This document shows, piece by piece, positions 45,847 to 54,134 of a stretch of 64,000 nt of DNA. This DNA is from Hydrogenophaga sp. (GTDB lineage: Bacteria > Pseudomonadota > Gammaproteobacteria > Burkholderiales > Burkholderiaceae_C). Within the stretch, counting starts at the first letter, position 1, and every line of letters begins with the position of its first letter. The stretch lies in the NCBI RefSeq assembly GCF_018780385.1, contig NZ_JADMJO010000063.1, positions 1 through 64,000 on the forward strand, written 5' to 3'. The position numbers were made by a program, and so were the translations under genes. The notes below the pieces were generated by a model. It ran no database searches. It saw only the letters and a list, made by a program, of their open reading frames with translations, and was not told the origin of the DNA.

Positions 45847-46623
45847 ATGCGCTTCGACGTCATCACCCTGTTTCCTGAGCTGTTCGCTCCCTTCCTGCAG
45901 CACGGCATCAACCGCCGCGCCTTCGAGTCAGGTCTGGTGGATGTGCACCTGTGGAATCCGCGCGATTTCGCCGAGGGAAACTACCGACGCGTGGACGACC
46001 GTCCGTTTGGAGGCGGCCCCGGCATGGTCATGATGGCCGAGCCGCTGTGGCAGTGCTTGCAGGCGGTGCGCGCTGAGCGGGCGAAACCTGAAGGCGACCG
46101 AGCCCCTGTCGTGTTGTTCTCTCCCATCGGCGAGGCGCTCAACCACGCTGGTGTTGAAGGCTGGTCGGGCAGCCAGGGCGCGGTACTGCTTTGCGGACGT
46201 TACGAAGGCATCGATCAGCGTTTCATCGACGCCTGTGTCGACCTGCAGATCAGTCTGGGCGATTTTGTGCTCTCGGGGGGCGAGATCGCCGCCATGGCGC
46301 TGCTCGATGCGGTGGCGCGCCTGCAGCCTGGCGTGTTGAGCGATGAGGGCAGCCACCAGCAAGACAGTTTCAATCCCGCGCTGGACGGCCTGCTCGACAG
46401 CCCGCACCACACACGCCCGGAAATCTGGCAGGGGCCGAAGGGCCCGATGCCTGTGCCGGAGGTGTTGCTGGGTGGTCACCACGAGCGCATCGCACGGCAT
46501 CGCCGCGAGCAGAGCCTGAGGATCACCGCCCACCAGCGGCCGGACCTCCTGGCACGCGCCCGGGAGCAGGGTTTGCTCGATGCCGCGGACCTGACTTTCC
46601 TGCGCGCCCAGGGATTGCTATAA
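45847..46623 (+). CDS. trmD: tRNA (guanine-37-N1)-methyltransferase
   Basis: This 258-residue SPOUT enzyme methylates G37 of tRNAs reading C/G-starting codons and so limits frameshifting. MRFDVITLFPELFAPFLQHGI, RPFGGGPGMVMM, LLCGRYEGIDQRFID and the knot loop LGDFVLSGGEIAAM are diagnostic. It starts 10 nt after rimM. The stop codon TAA is part of a TATAAT that may drive rplS. Confidence 0.96.
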   Translation: MRFDVITLFPELFAPFLQHGINRRAFESGLVDVHLWNPRDFAEGNYRRVDDRPFGGGPGMVMMAEPLWQCLQAVRAERAKPEGDRAPVVLFSPIGEALNHAGVEGWSGSQGAVLLCGRYEGIDQRFIDACVDLQISLGDFVLSGGEIAAMALLDAVARLQPGVLSDEGSHQQDSFNPALDGLLDSPHHTRPEIWQGPKGPMPVPEVLLGGHHERIARHRREQSLRITAHQRPDLLARAREQGLLDAADLTFLRAQGLL

Positions 46624-46624
46624 T
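46619..46624 (+). promoter_or_regulatory. Candidate -10 element for rplS, overlapping the trmD stop
   Basis: TATAAT spans the last codons of trmD. It is followed by a 144-nt untranslated stretch before rplS, much longer than the other gaps in the operon, which suits a separate start or a leader. No good -35 is seen at 17 nt. Confidence 0.35.
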
Positions 46625-46768
46625 CCAAGGCTTTTCGATCCTCTACCGGCCGCCGCGACCGGGTCAGCCCGCAATCCTCGAGCAGAATGTCTGCAACAGG
46701 TTGGACAGGGCCCCTGCCGGATTCGTGGCCTTTAGTGCAGCGCGGGAATGATCGACGAACAGGAAACC

Positions 46769-47134
<366 letters not shown>

Positions 47135-47157
47135 GCCTTCGCGTGCACCGCGATACG

Positions 47158-47185
47158 AAAGCCGCTCTTCGGAGCGGCTTTTTTT
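47158..47185 (+). terminator. Rho-independent terminator of the rpsP-rplS operon
   Basis: A 10-bp stem AAAGCCGCTC / GAGCGGCTTT is closed by a stable UUCG tetraloop (47168-47171) and runs into seven T. It starts 23 nt after rplS. This is one of the strongest terminators in the window. Confidence 0.93.
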
Positions 47186-47199
47186 CGTCTGGTTTCAAC

Positions 47200-47217
47200 G
47201 CCGGGCCGCCCCAAGGC
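47200..47217 (+). repeat. Fragment of the dispersed element also found inside hutH
   Basis: GCCGGGCCGCCCCAAGGC is the exact reverse complement of 26944-26961 in hutH. It lies just after the rplS terminator, before the NUDIX gene. Confidence 0.6.
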
Positions 47218-47251
47218 GGAGCGTGGGGCATGTCGCTATGCTGTGACTCAC

Positions 47252-47929
47252 ATGACCCAACTCCTGCCCGCGTTCGATCCGCGTCTCGTGCCCATCGTCA
47301 ACGCCGACGAAATCACGCACCCTGCCCATCCCGAGCGCCTCACCGCCAACGGGCTGCGCGAGCTGTTCGCCAACCCTCCGGTCTGGACGCCCGAGCTGGT
47401 GCGTGAGATCAAATTTGCCGACCGCGCGCCCGCCCATGCGGCTGTACTGCTGCCGTTGGTGATGCGCGACGAGCTCACCTTGTTGCTGACCCAGCGCACG
47501 GCCCACCTCTCCACACATTCAGGTCAGATCGCCTTGCCCGGTGGCAAGCTCGATGCCACCGACGCGGATGCCACGGCGGCCGCGTTGCGCGAAACGTTTG
47601 AAGAGATCGGTTTGCCACCGGAACGCATCGAGGTGTTGGGCACGTTGCCCGTGTACGTCACGGGCACCTCGTTCATCGTCACGCCGGTGGTGGGACTGGT
47701 GCAGCCGGGATTCGAGCTGTTGCCCAACCCCGACGAGGTGGACGACGTGTTCGAAGTGCCGCTGTCGTTCCTCATGAATCCGCTGCACCACCGCCGCCAT
47801 GCGTTCGACTTCGAAGGCGTGGTGCGCGAGTGGTACTCCATGCCTTACCAGGACGGGGACCAGGAGCGATTCATCTGGGGCGCCACCGCAGGCATGCTGC
47901 GCAACTTCTACCGCCTGCTCAGCGCCTGA
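47252..47929 (+). CDS. NUDIX hydrolase, CoA pyrophosphatase-like
   Basis: This 225-residue protein has the Nudix box GGKLDATDADATAAALRETFEEIG, with the REtxEE metal ligands, preceded by LLTQRTAHLSTHSGQIALP. The latter is the UPF0035 motif that marks CoA-pyrophosphatases (NudL type). It probably cleaves CoA or related dinucleotides. ATG 47252 is chosen; a GTG at 47243 is an alternative. The C-terminus contains FEGVVREWYSMPYQDG. Confidence 0.9.
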   Translation: MTQLLPAFDPRLVPIVNADEITHPAHPERLTANGLRELFANPPVWTPELVREIKFADRAPAHAAVLLPLVMRDELTLLLTQRTAHLSTHSGQIALPGGKLDATDADATAAALRETFEEIGLPPERIEVLGTLPVYVTGTSFIVTPVVGLVQPGFELLPNPDEVDDVFEVPLSFLMNPLHHRRHAFDFEGVVREWYSMPYQDGDQERFIWGATAGMLRNFYRLLSA

Positions 47930-47973
47930 TCCGCTTCGCTGGTCTGCGCCGCGCAGGCCACTATGATCGGCCC

Positions 47974-48903
47974 ATGGGTTTTTTCGCCATCCTCATTGCC
48001 TTGCTGCTGGAGCAGGCGCGTCCACTGGCCTACGACAACGTGGTGCACGCCGCGCTGCGCGGTTGGTCCCGCACGGTTCGCCGCAACCTCGATGCGGGTG
48101 AGTCCTCGCACGGCTGGGTGGCCTGGGGGCTGGCCGTGGGGGTGCCCGCAATTCTGGTTGCGCTGGTGCACTGGGGCTTGTGGTGGTTCAGCTCGGTGCT
48201 GGCCTTTGTGTGGATGGTGGCGGTGCTGTATGTGACGCTGGGCTTTCGCCAGTTCAGTCACCATTTCAGCGAAATCCGCAACGCGCTTGAAGAAGGCAAC
48301 GATGCGCTGGCGCGCGAGAAGCTCGCGGCCTGGCTTCGGGTTGATGCCTCCAGCCTGCCGCGCAGCGAGTTGCTGCGCCAGGTGATCGAACACTCGGTGC
48401 TCTCTGCACACCGCCATGTATTCGGTGTGCTGGTGTGTTTTGTGGTGTTCTGGGCGTTGGGGTTGGGGCCCGCTGGCGCGGTGTTCTACCGTTCGGCCGA
48501 ATACCTGTCGCGCAACTGGCGCGCACGCCCCGATGGCACACCGAGCCTGGCCTTGCAACAAGCGGCTGCACGCGCCTGGGCCTTCGTCGACCATGTGCCC
48601 GCCCGCGTGACGGCGCTGGGCTTTGCTGTGGTGGGCAATTTCGAGGAAGCCGTGGCCAGCTGGCGCGGCGATGCCGAGCGGTTTGCGCCAGGCAGCGACG
48701 GCGTGGTCCTGGCGGCCACATCAGGCGCACTCAACGTGCGCCTCACACCGCAACCGGACCCCACACTGCTGATCGACGAAAGTGATCCGGGCAGCCGACC
48801 CGAGCCGCAACTGGCGCACCTGGGCAGCGTCGTGGGGCTGGTCTGGCGCGCCGTGGTGCTGTGGATGCTGCTGCTCGCGCTGGTCACGCTCGCGCGCTTC
48901 TGA
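47974..48903 (+). CDS. CobD/CbiB- and AmpE-like membrane protein
   Basis: This 309-residue protein has an N-terminal helix with FFAILIALLLEQARPL, more helices near residues 45-90 and 145-170, and a last helix at the C-terminus (VVLWMLLLALVTLARF). It resembles CobD/CbiB-family proteins annotated in betaproteobacteria. No other cobalamin genes are nearby, so an amide synthase role in vitamin B12 is doubtful; AmpE-like signalling is another option. Confidence 0.78.
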   Translation: MGFFAILIALLLEQARPLAYDNVVHAALRGWSRTVRRNLDAGESSHGWVAWGLAVGVPAILVALVHWGLWWFSSVLAFVWMVAVLYVTLGFRQFSHHFSEIRNALEEGNDALAREKLAAWLRVDASSLPRSELLRQVIEHSVLSAHRHVFGVLVCFVVFWALGLGPAGAVFYRSAEYLSRNWRARPDGTPSLALQQAAARAWAFVDHVPARVTALGFAVVGNFEEAVASWRGDAERFAPGSDGVVLAATSGALNVRLTPQPDPTLLIDESDPGSRPEPQLAHLGSVVGLVWRAVVLWMLLLALVTLARF

Positions 48904-48921
48904 GCCTGCTCAGTACTTGCC

Positions 48922-49869
48922 TCAGTACTTGCGCTTGTCCGACAGCTCGGCGAACAGCTCTCGGTAGAGCCGGTACCGGTTCTCGCTGATCGCCAGCGGA
49001 TCGCCCCCGGTCACTTCGGCACCACCCGTCTGCACATGCGCGACCACCGCACAGCCCGGCTCGTGCAGGTGGGTGCAGTTGTAGAAGCGGCAGCTGCCCA
49101 GCGTCGCGTTCAGGTCGGGCATGAGGTGCGCTAGCTGCATGGGTTCGATGTGGTTCAGTCCAAATTCCTGGAACCCGGGTGAGTCGATCAGTGCCGTGCT
49201 GCGAGCTTCGTCCACCCAATACCAGGTGGTGCTGGTGGTCGTGTGTTTGCCCGAGTTCAGCGCGCGCGAGATTTCGCCGGTGAGCGCCTTGGCCATGGGA
49301 ACCAGCCGGTTCACCAGGGTGCTCTTGCCCACACCTGACGGACCCAGCACGAGGGTGCGTTTGCCGGCCAGGCTCTGTTGCAGGGCATCGAGGCCATCGT
49401 CCCCACCAGCGTCCTGGCCTTCTGCCTTGAGTCGAAGCGGCATCACCGTGCAACCCATGCGGCGGTAGGGGTCCAGCCGTGCCCAGGCGCGGTCGAAGGC
49501 GGGCTGCAGATCGCTCTTGTTGAGAACGATCAGCACCTCGATGCGCTCGGCCTGCGCGGCGATCAAGGCGCGCGCGAGCTGGCTTTCGGAAAATTCGGGG
49601 TCGGCGGCCACCAGCACCAGCACCTGGTCGAGGTTGGCGGCGAACGACTTGGTGCGCATCTCGTCCTGCCGGTAAAACAGGTTGCGCCGCTCGTCCACGC
49701 GCTCGATGCTGCCTTCGTCGCCGGTGATCTGCCATTGCACCTGATCACCGACCACCACCTGACTCTTCTTGCCCCGGGGATGGCAGATGCGGCGTTCGCC
49801 GTCGGTGCTTTCCACCATGCAGTGGCGGCCGTGGGCCGCCACCACCAGACCGGTCTGGAGATCGGCCAT
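48922..49869 (-). CDS. rsgA: Small ribosomal subunit biogenesis GTPase RsgA
   Basis: This 315-residue circularly permuted GTPase assists late 30S maturation. It has an N-terminal OB domain, then the G4 motif LNKSDL before G1 GPSGVGKSTLVNRL and G3 DSPGFQEFGL, the order that marks RsgA/YjeQ. A zinc knuckle follows (GSCRFYNCTHLHEPGCAV). The start is ATG 49869, whose first bases overlap the stop of the upstream dehydratase gene. Confidence 0.95.
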   Translation of the reverse strand: MADLQTGLVVAAHGRHCMVESTDGERRICHPRGKKSQVVVGDQVQWQITGDEGSIERVDERRNLFYRQDEMRTKSFAANLDQVLVLVAADPEFSESQLARALIAAQAERIEVLIVLNKSDLQPAFDRAWARLDPYRRMGCTVMPLRLKAEGQDAGGDDGLDALQQSLAGKRTLVLGPSGVGKSTLVNRLVPMAKALTGEISRALNSGKHTTTSTTWYWVDEARSTALIDSPGFQEFGLNHIEPMQLAHLMPDLNATLGSCRFYNCTHLHEPGCAVVAHVQTGGAEVTGGDPLAISENRYRLYRELFAELSDKRKY

Positions 49870-50189
49870 CAGTCCTTCTGCAGCGCGTCCACCGCGCCCG
49901 CGCAATGGAAGTCGCTCACCGAAATGCCGCCCACGTCGTGCGTGTTGAAGCGCACCGTGCAGCGGCTGTAGCCCAGGGTCAGGTCGGGGTGGTGGTCCTC
50001 GCGGTGGGCGATCCAGGCCACCGCGTTCACGAAGGCCATGGTCTCGTGGAAGTTGGCGAACGTGAAGGTTTTCTCCAACGAGCCCTCGAGCAGTTTCCAG
50101 CCCTGAACGGATTCGCCGTTGAGTTGGGTGAGCTGGCTCACGATTTCGGTGGCCGAGAGGGCGCGGCGGTTCTGGTGGATGGGGTTCAT
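49869..50189 (-). CDS. phhB: 4a-hydroxytetrahydrobiopterin dehydratase (PCD/DCoH)
   Basis: This 106-residue protein has KLLEGSLEKTFTFANFHETMAFVNAVAWIA and the active-site HREDHHPDLTLGYSRCTVRFNTHDVGGIS. It recycles the pterin cofactor of aromatic amino acid hydroxylases. No hydroxylase gene is in the window; in betaproteobacteria this gene commonly sits with rsgA and an M48 peptidase. It starts 7 nt after the peptidase gene. Confidence 0.92.
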   Translation of the reverse strand: MNPIHQNRRALSATEIVSQLTQLNGESVQGWKLLEGSLEKTFTFANFHETMAFVNAVAWIAHREDHHPDLTLGYSRCTVRFNTHDVGGISVSDFHCAGAVDALQKD

Positions 50190-50196
50190 GGGTTCT

Positions 50197-51462
50197 TCAA
50201 GCAGCGGCTTGCAGGCGCGTCAGGCGCTCGCTGGCCGGCGGGTGGGAGTAGTAGAAGCGCGCGTACACCGGGTCGGGTGTGAGCGTGCTGGCGTTGTCCT
50301 TGTAGAGCTTGAGCAACGCGCTGGCGAGATCGGCGCCGTTGGTCTGAGCCACGGCGTAGGCATCGGCCTCGAACTCGTGTTTGCGCGAGAGCTGCGCCAT
50401 CAGGGGCGAGAGGAAGAAGGTGAGCAAGGGCACGACCATCATGAACAGGATGAGCGCCAATGCGTTGTTGGGCGCGTCCAGAGAAGGCATGACGCCCAGA
50501 CCGGTGAAGAACCAAGCCTGGCTGGACACCCAACCCAGCAGCGCGAAACCGGCGAGGCTCAGTGTGAACATCAGCCCGATGCGCTTGATGATGTGGCGGC
50601 GCTTGTAGTGGCCCAGCTCGTGCGCCAGCACGGCGTCGATTTCTTCGGGGCTGAGCTGCTTGAGCAGGGTGTCGAAGAACACCACGCGCTTGGCCGCGCC
50701 AAAACCGGTGAAGTAGGCGTTGGCGTGGGCGCTGCGCTTGCTGCCGTCCATCACGAACAGGCCCTTGGCGGCGAAGCCGCAGCGTTGCATGAGTGCATTC
50801 ACGCGGGCCTTCAGGGTTTCATCGGACAAAGGTTCGAACTTGTTGAAGAGGGGCGCGATCACCGTCGGGTAGAGCACCAGCGCAAGAAGGTTGAAGACCA
50901 TCCAGGCGCCCCAGGCCCAAAGCCACCACGCCGGGCCTGCCGCGCCCATGAGCCACAGCAAGAGCGCTGCGATCGGCAGGCCGATCAGCGCGCCGACCAA
51001 TGTGCCCTTGAGCAAGTCGCCCAGCCAGAGCGAGAGCGTCATCTTGTTGAAGCCGAAGCGTTCTTCAATGCGGAACGTGGCGTACCAGCCCAAGGGCAGT
51101 GTGATCAGGCCGCCAATGACGGCGAACGATCCCAGCAGCGCCAGCTGTTGCACCATGCCACCGCCCAGCGCCGCCAGCAGGGCCTGGTTGAGCCAGTCGA
51201 GGCCGCCCAGCAACGTCCAGCCAATCAGCAACGCGGCGTCGATGGCGATCTCCAGCAGGCCGAAGCGCGTCTTGGTGATGGTGTAGTCGGCGGCTTTCTG
51301 GTGGGCGGCCACTGAAATGGTGTCGCTGAACGCGGCCGGCACGGTGCCACGGTTGCGGGCCACGTGGCGGATCTGCCGACTCGCGAGCACGGTGCGGATG
51401 ACCAACCCCAACACCAGCAAGGCGCAGAAGAGGGCGGTGAAGGCGAGAGATGCGGTGTCCAT
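50197..51462 (-). CDS. M48-family (Ste24/CAAX protease-type) membrane metallopeptidase
   Basis: This 421-residue inner-membrane protein has several helices and a zinc-site motif [14 protein letters not shown] in the second half, with the third ligand in [33 protein letters not shown] and [16 protein letters not shown] are typical of the Ste24 subgroup. It probably takes part in membrane-protein quality control. The start is ATG 51462 before an N-terminal hydrophobic helix. It is divergent from orn. Confidence 0.92.
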   Translation of the reverse strand: MDTASLAFTALFCALLVLGLVIRTVLASRQIRHVARNRGTVPAAFSDTISVAAHQKAADYTITKTRFGLLEIAIDAALLIGWTLLGGLDWLNQALLAALGGGMVQQLALLGSFAVIGGLITLPLGWYATFRIEERFGFNKMTLSLWLGDLLKGTLVGALIGLPIAALLLWLMGAAGPAWWLWAWGAWMVFNLLALVLYPTVIAPLFNKFEPLSDETLKARVNALMQRCGFAAKGLFVMDGSKRSAHANAYFTGFGAAKRVVFFDTLLKQLSPEEIDAVLAHELGHYKRRHIIKRIGLMFTLSLAGFALLGWVSSQAWFFTGLGVMPSLDAPNNALALILFMMVVPLLTFFLSPLMAQLSRKHEFEADAYAVAQTNGADLASALLKLYKDNASTLTPDPVYARFYYSHPPASERLTRLQAAA

Positions 51463-51563
51463 GGGGTGGAGTCTATCGAAGACGGCCGCTGCCGCATGCC
51501 GTCGGGGGCTTGGTCGAACCGCCATGTTTCAGGGGTGTCCGGCCGATCGGTGAAAATCCGGGC

Positions 51564-52169
51564 ATGACTTCTGCCCCCACTCCGGCCGACACGGCCCTGG
51601 CCCCCGCCGCCACCGACACCCCCACCCTCGCCAAAAGTGACCAGAACCTGGTCTGGATCGACTGCGAGATGAGTGGCCTGGACCCCGAAAAGGAACGTTT
51701 GCTGGAGATCGCGGTGATCATCACCGGCCCGCAGCTCACGCCACGCATCGAAGGCCCGGTGCTCGTGATCCATCAGAGCGACGCGGTGCTGGGCGCCATG
51801 GACAACTGGAACAAGGGCACGCACGGCAAGAGCGGCTTGATCGACAAGGTCAAGGCCAGCACCGTGACCGAAGAGCAGGCGCAGGCCGAGCTGCTGGCCT
51901 TCATCGGCAAGTACGTGCCCCGCAGCGGCTCGCCGATGTGTGGCAACACCATCAGCCAGGACCGCCGTTTCCTGGTGAAGTACATGCCCAAGCTCGAGGC
52001 GTACTTGCATTACCGGTGTCTTGATGTCAGCACGCTCAAGGAGCTGGCCAAGCGGTGGCGGCCCGAGGTGTACGACGCCTTCAAGAAGCACCAGAAGCAC
52101 ACCGCGCTGGCCGATGTGCACGAGTCCATCGACGAGCTGGAGCATTACCGCACGCATTTCCTGCGCTGA
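51564..52169 (+). CDS. orn: Oligoribonuclease
   Basis: This 201-residue 3'-5' exonuclease of the DEDDh class degrades diribonucleotides, including pGpG from c-di-GMP turnover, and is often essential. Exo [21 protein letters not shown], exo [19 protein letters not shown] and exo [21 protein letters not shown] are visible. The N-terminal 25 residues are Ala/Pro/Thr rich and longer than in E. coli Orn. Confidence 0.95.
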   Translation: MTSAPTPADTALAPAATDTPTLAKSDQNLVWIDCEMSGLDPEKERLLEIAVIITGPQLTPRIEGPVLVIHQSDAVLGAMDNWNKGTHGKSGLIDKVKASTVTEEQAQAELLAFIGKYVPRSGSPMCGNTISQDRRFLVKYMPKLEAYLHYRCLDVSTLKELAKRWRPEVYDAFKKHQKHTALADVHESIDELEHYRTHFLR

Positions 52170-52174
52170 TTTCC

Positions 52175-53770
52175 ATGGGGAAAAACGCCGCTTTCCGCTT
52201 CATCGCCAAGCACCAGGACGCTCTGCAACTGGGTGCCGCGCTGCTGTTCCTGGGGTTGGTCGGGGTCAGCGCGCACGTCATGGGGAGTACTTCGGCGGGC
52301 TTGACTCCGGCGGCCACATGGTTGCTCGTCGTGGCCACAGCGGTCGGGGTTTACATGGCCATGAACATCGGGGCCAATGACGTGGCGAACAACATGGGGC
52401 CGGCGGTGGGTTCGGGCGCCATGACCATGGGCGCGGCCCTCGCGGTGGCGGCGCTGTTCGAGGCGTTGGGTGCCATCGTCGCTGGCGGCGAGGTGGTGAA
52501 CACGATCAAGAGCGGCATCGTCGACGCCAGCCAGTTCACCGACGCAGACACCTACGTCCAGGTCATGCTGGCCGCGCTGCTGGCCGCGGCCCTCTGGCTC
52601 AATCTGGCGACCGCGCTGGGAGCGCCCGTTTCCACCACCCACTCCATCATCGGGGCCATCATGGGCGCGGGCATTGCCGCCGGCGGCTGGGGCTTGATCA
52701 ACTGGTACAACGTCGGCTCCATCGCCGTGAGCTGGGTGGTGTCACCACTCATGGGCGGCGCGCTGGCCGCGGGCTTCCTCTATGTCATCAAGCGCAGCGT
52801 GACCTACCGCAGCGACAGGACAGATGCCGCGCGACGCGTGGTGCCCTTGCTGATCGCGCTCATGGTCTGGGCATACACCACCTTCATGCTTCTCAAGGGT
52901 ATGGGCCGACTGCTCACCATCGGGTTCCTCGAGGCGCTTCTGGCCGGTGCGGTTCTGGCGTTGGTGGTCTGGTGGTTGTCCCGCAAACCCTTTGCACGGC
53001 TGGCCTCTCGCCAGCGCAGCGGCAAGGACGGCGTCAACCGCCTGTTCACCTGGCCGCTGATCTGCTCGGCCGCACTGTTGAGCTTCGCCCATGGCGCCAA
53101 CGATGTGGCCAATGCCGTCGGGCCACTGGCCGGCATCTACGAAGCCTTGCAAGGCGGCGCGGTCGCCGGCGCGGCTGTCTCGCCGTTGTGGATCCTGGTG
53201 ATCGGCGCGCTGGGGCTGTCGGTGGGCCTGGTGCTCTACGGCTCCAAGTTGATTCGCACCGTGGGCCGCGAAATTACCGAGCTCGACAACATGCGCGCCT
53301 ACGCGATCGCCATGGCCGTGGCGATCACGGTCATCACCGCCTCGCAGCTCGGCATTCCCGTGTCCACCACCCACATCGCCATCGGGGGAGTGTTCGGCGT
53401 GGGTTTCCTGCGCGAATTGCTCAAGGTGAACTACGCCAAGATGAAAGTGGTGGTGTTTTCTGGCCACCAGGGCGCCGACCGCGCCGAGGTCGAGGCTTAC
53501 CTGCACCGCTTTGAAGCGGCCGAGGTGCAGGAGAAGACGCGCATGCTGGCCGAGATGAAGCGCCGCACCAAGCAGCGCGAGGCGACCGAAACCGCCGAGG
53601 GCGCCTTCCTTGCGAAGAAGGAACAGCGGGCCATGAAGAAGGCGATCAAAAAGGAGATCGTCAAACGCTCGGCCGTCATGCGCATCGTGGCCGCGTGGAT
53701 CATCACCGTGCCCGCCACGGCGGTGCTGGCTGCCATCCTTTTCTACATCGTCAGAGCTGTTCTGAACTGA
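52175..53770 (+). CDS. PiT-family inorganic phosphate transporter
   Basis: This 531-residue symporter has the two PiT signatures AMNIGANDVANNMGPAVGSGAMT (N-terminal half) and SFAHGANDVANAVGPLAGIYEAL (C-terminal half), and the paired VSTTHSIIGAIMGAG and VSTTHIAIGGVFGVG segments. A cytoplasmic basic, coiled-coil-like region (ETAEGAFLAKKEQRAMKKAI) precedes the last helix. It imports phosphate with cations. It starts 5 nt after orn. Confidence 0.92.
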   Translation: MGKNAAFRFIAKHQDALQLGAALLFLGLVGVSAHVMGSTSAGLTPAATWLLVVATAVGVYMAMNIGANDVANNMGPAVGSGAMTMGAALAVAALFEALGAIVAGGEVVNTIKSGIVDASQFTDADTYVQVMLAALLAAALWLNLATALGAPVSTTHSIIGAIMGAGIAAGGWGLINWYNVGSIAVSWVVSPLMGGALAAGFLYVIKRSVTYRSDRTDAARRVVPLLIALMVWAYTTFMLLKGMGRLLTIGFLEALLAGAVLALVVWWLSRKPFARLASRQRSGKDGVNRLFTWPLICSAALLSFAHGANDVANAVGPLAGIYEALQGGAVAGAAVSPLWILVIGALGLSVGLVLYGSKLIRTVGREITELDNMRAYAIAMAVAITVITASQLGIPVSTTHIAIGGVFGVGFLRELLKVNYAKMKVVVFSGHQGADRAEVEAYLHRFEAAEVQEKTRMLAEMKRRTKQREATETAEGAFLAKKEQRAMKKAIKKEIVKRSAVMRIVAAWIITVPATAVLAAILFYIVRAVLN

Positions 53771-54134
53771 GCCCGAAAATCAGTTCAGGGTTTTCCCTCA
53801 ACTTCAGGCTATAATCAGCGGCTTCGCAGGCAACTGCGATGATTTGTGCATCTGCCTCACACACAGGCCCCCCGATTGCAATCGGTGGCGCAGTCCTCCA
53901 AGGACCGCAACACCCGCCAGACTCTTCCGAGCCTGGCCAACGGATGGGGACCATTCGCTCCCAGCGTCACAGGATTCTTCCCAAGTGACCCCAGGCGCGT
54001 AGACCGTTTGATGGTTGATGTTTTGTAACCACGAACGGATCTAGCGCCATGGAGCGGCCACCCCTTGCGGGTCGGCTGTCCTTCCCAGCGTCTTCATTCG
54101 ATCAATTGCGCATTTTTTTGGCGCATGGACGAAC
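53771..54134 (+). other. 364-nt gene-free leader of the DEAD-box helicase gene
   Basis: No convincing gene was found here. A TATAAT sits at 53810-53815, so a transcript would have about 315 nt of untranslated leader. Short dyads are present: GCAGGCAACTGC at about 53826, CGATTGCAATCG at 53873-53884, GTCCT-CCA-AGGAC at 53892-53904, and TGCGC/GGCGCA around a T-run near 54105. Long structured leaders are known for cold-inducible and RNA-helicase genes. No known riboswitch was recognised. Confidence 0.55.
53810..53815 (+). promoter_or_regulatory. Probable -10 element of the DEAD-box helicase gene
   Basis: A perfect TATAAT lies 320 nt before the helicase start and 40 nt after the phosphate carrier stop. 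The -35 is not evident at 17 nt. Confidence 0.5.

Noticed and set aside
53846..54028. A 60-codon open frame in the leader upstream of the helicase gene.
   Set aside because: No ribosome site, no recognisable sequence pattern and composition like non-coding sequence; treated as leader.
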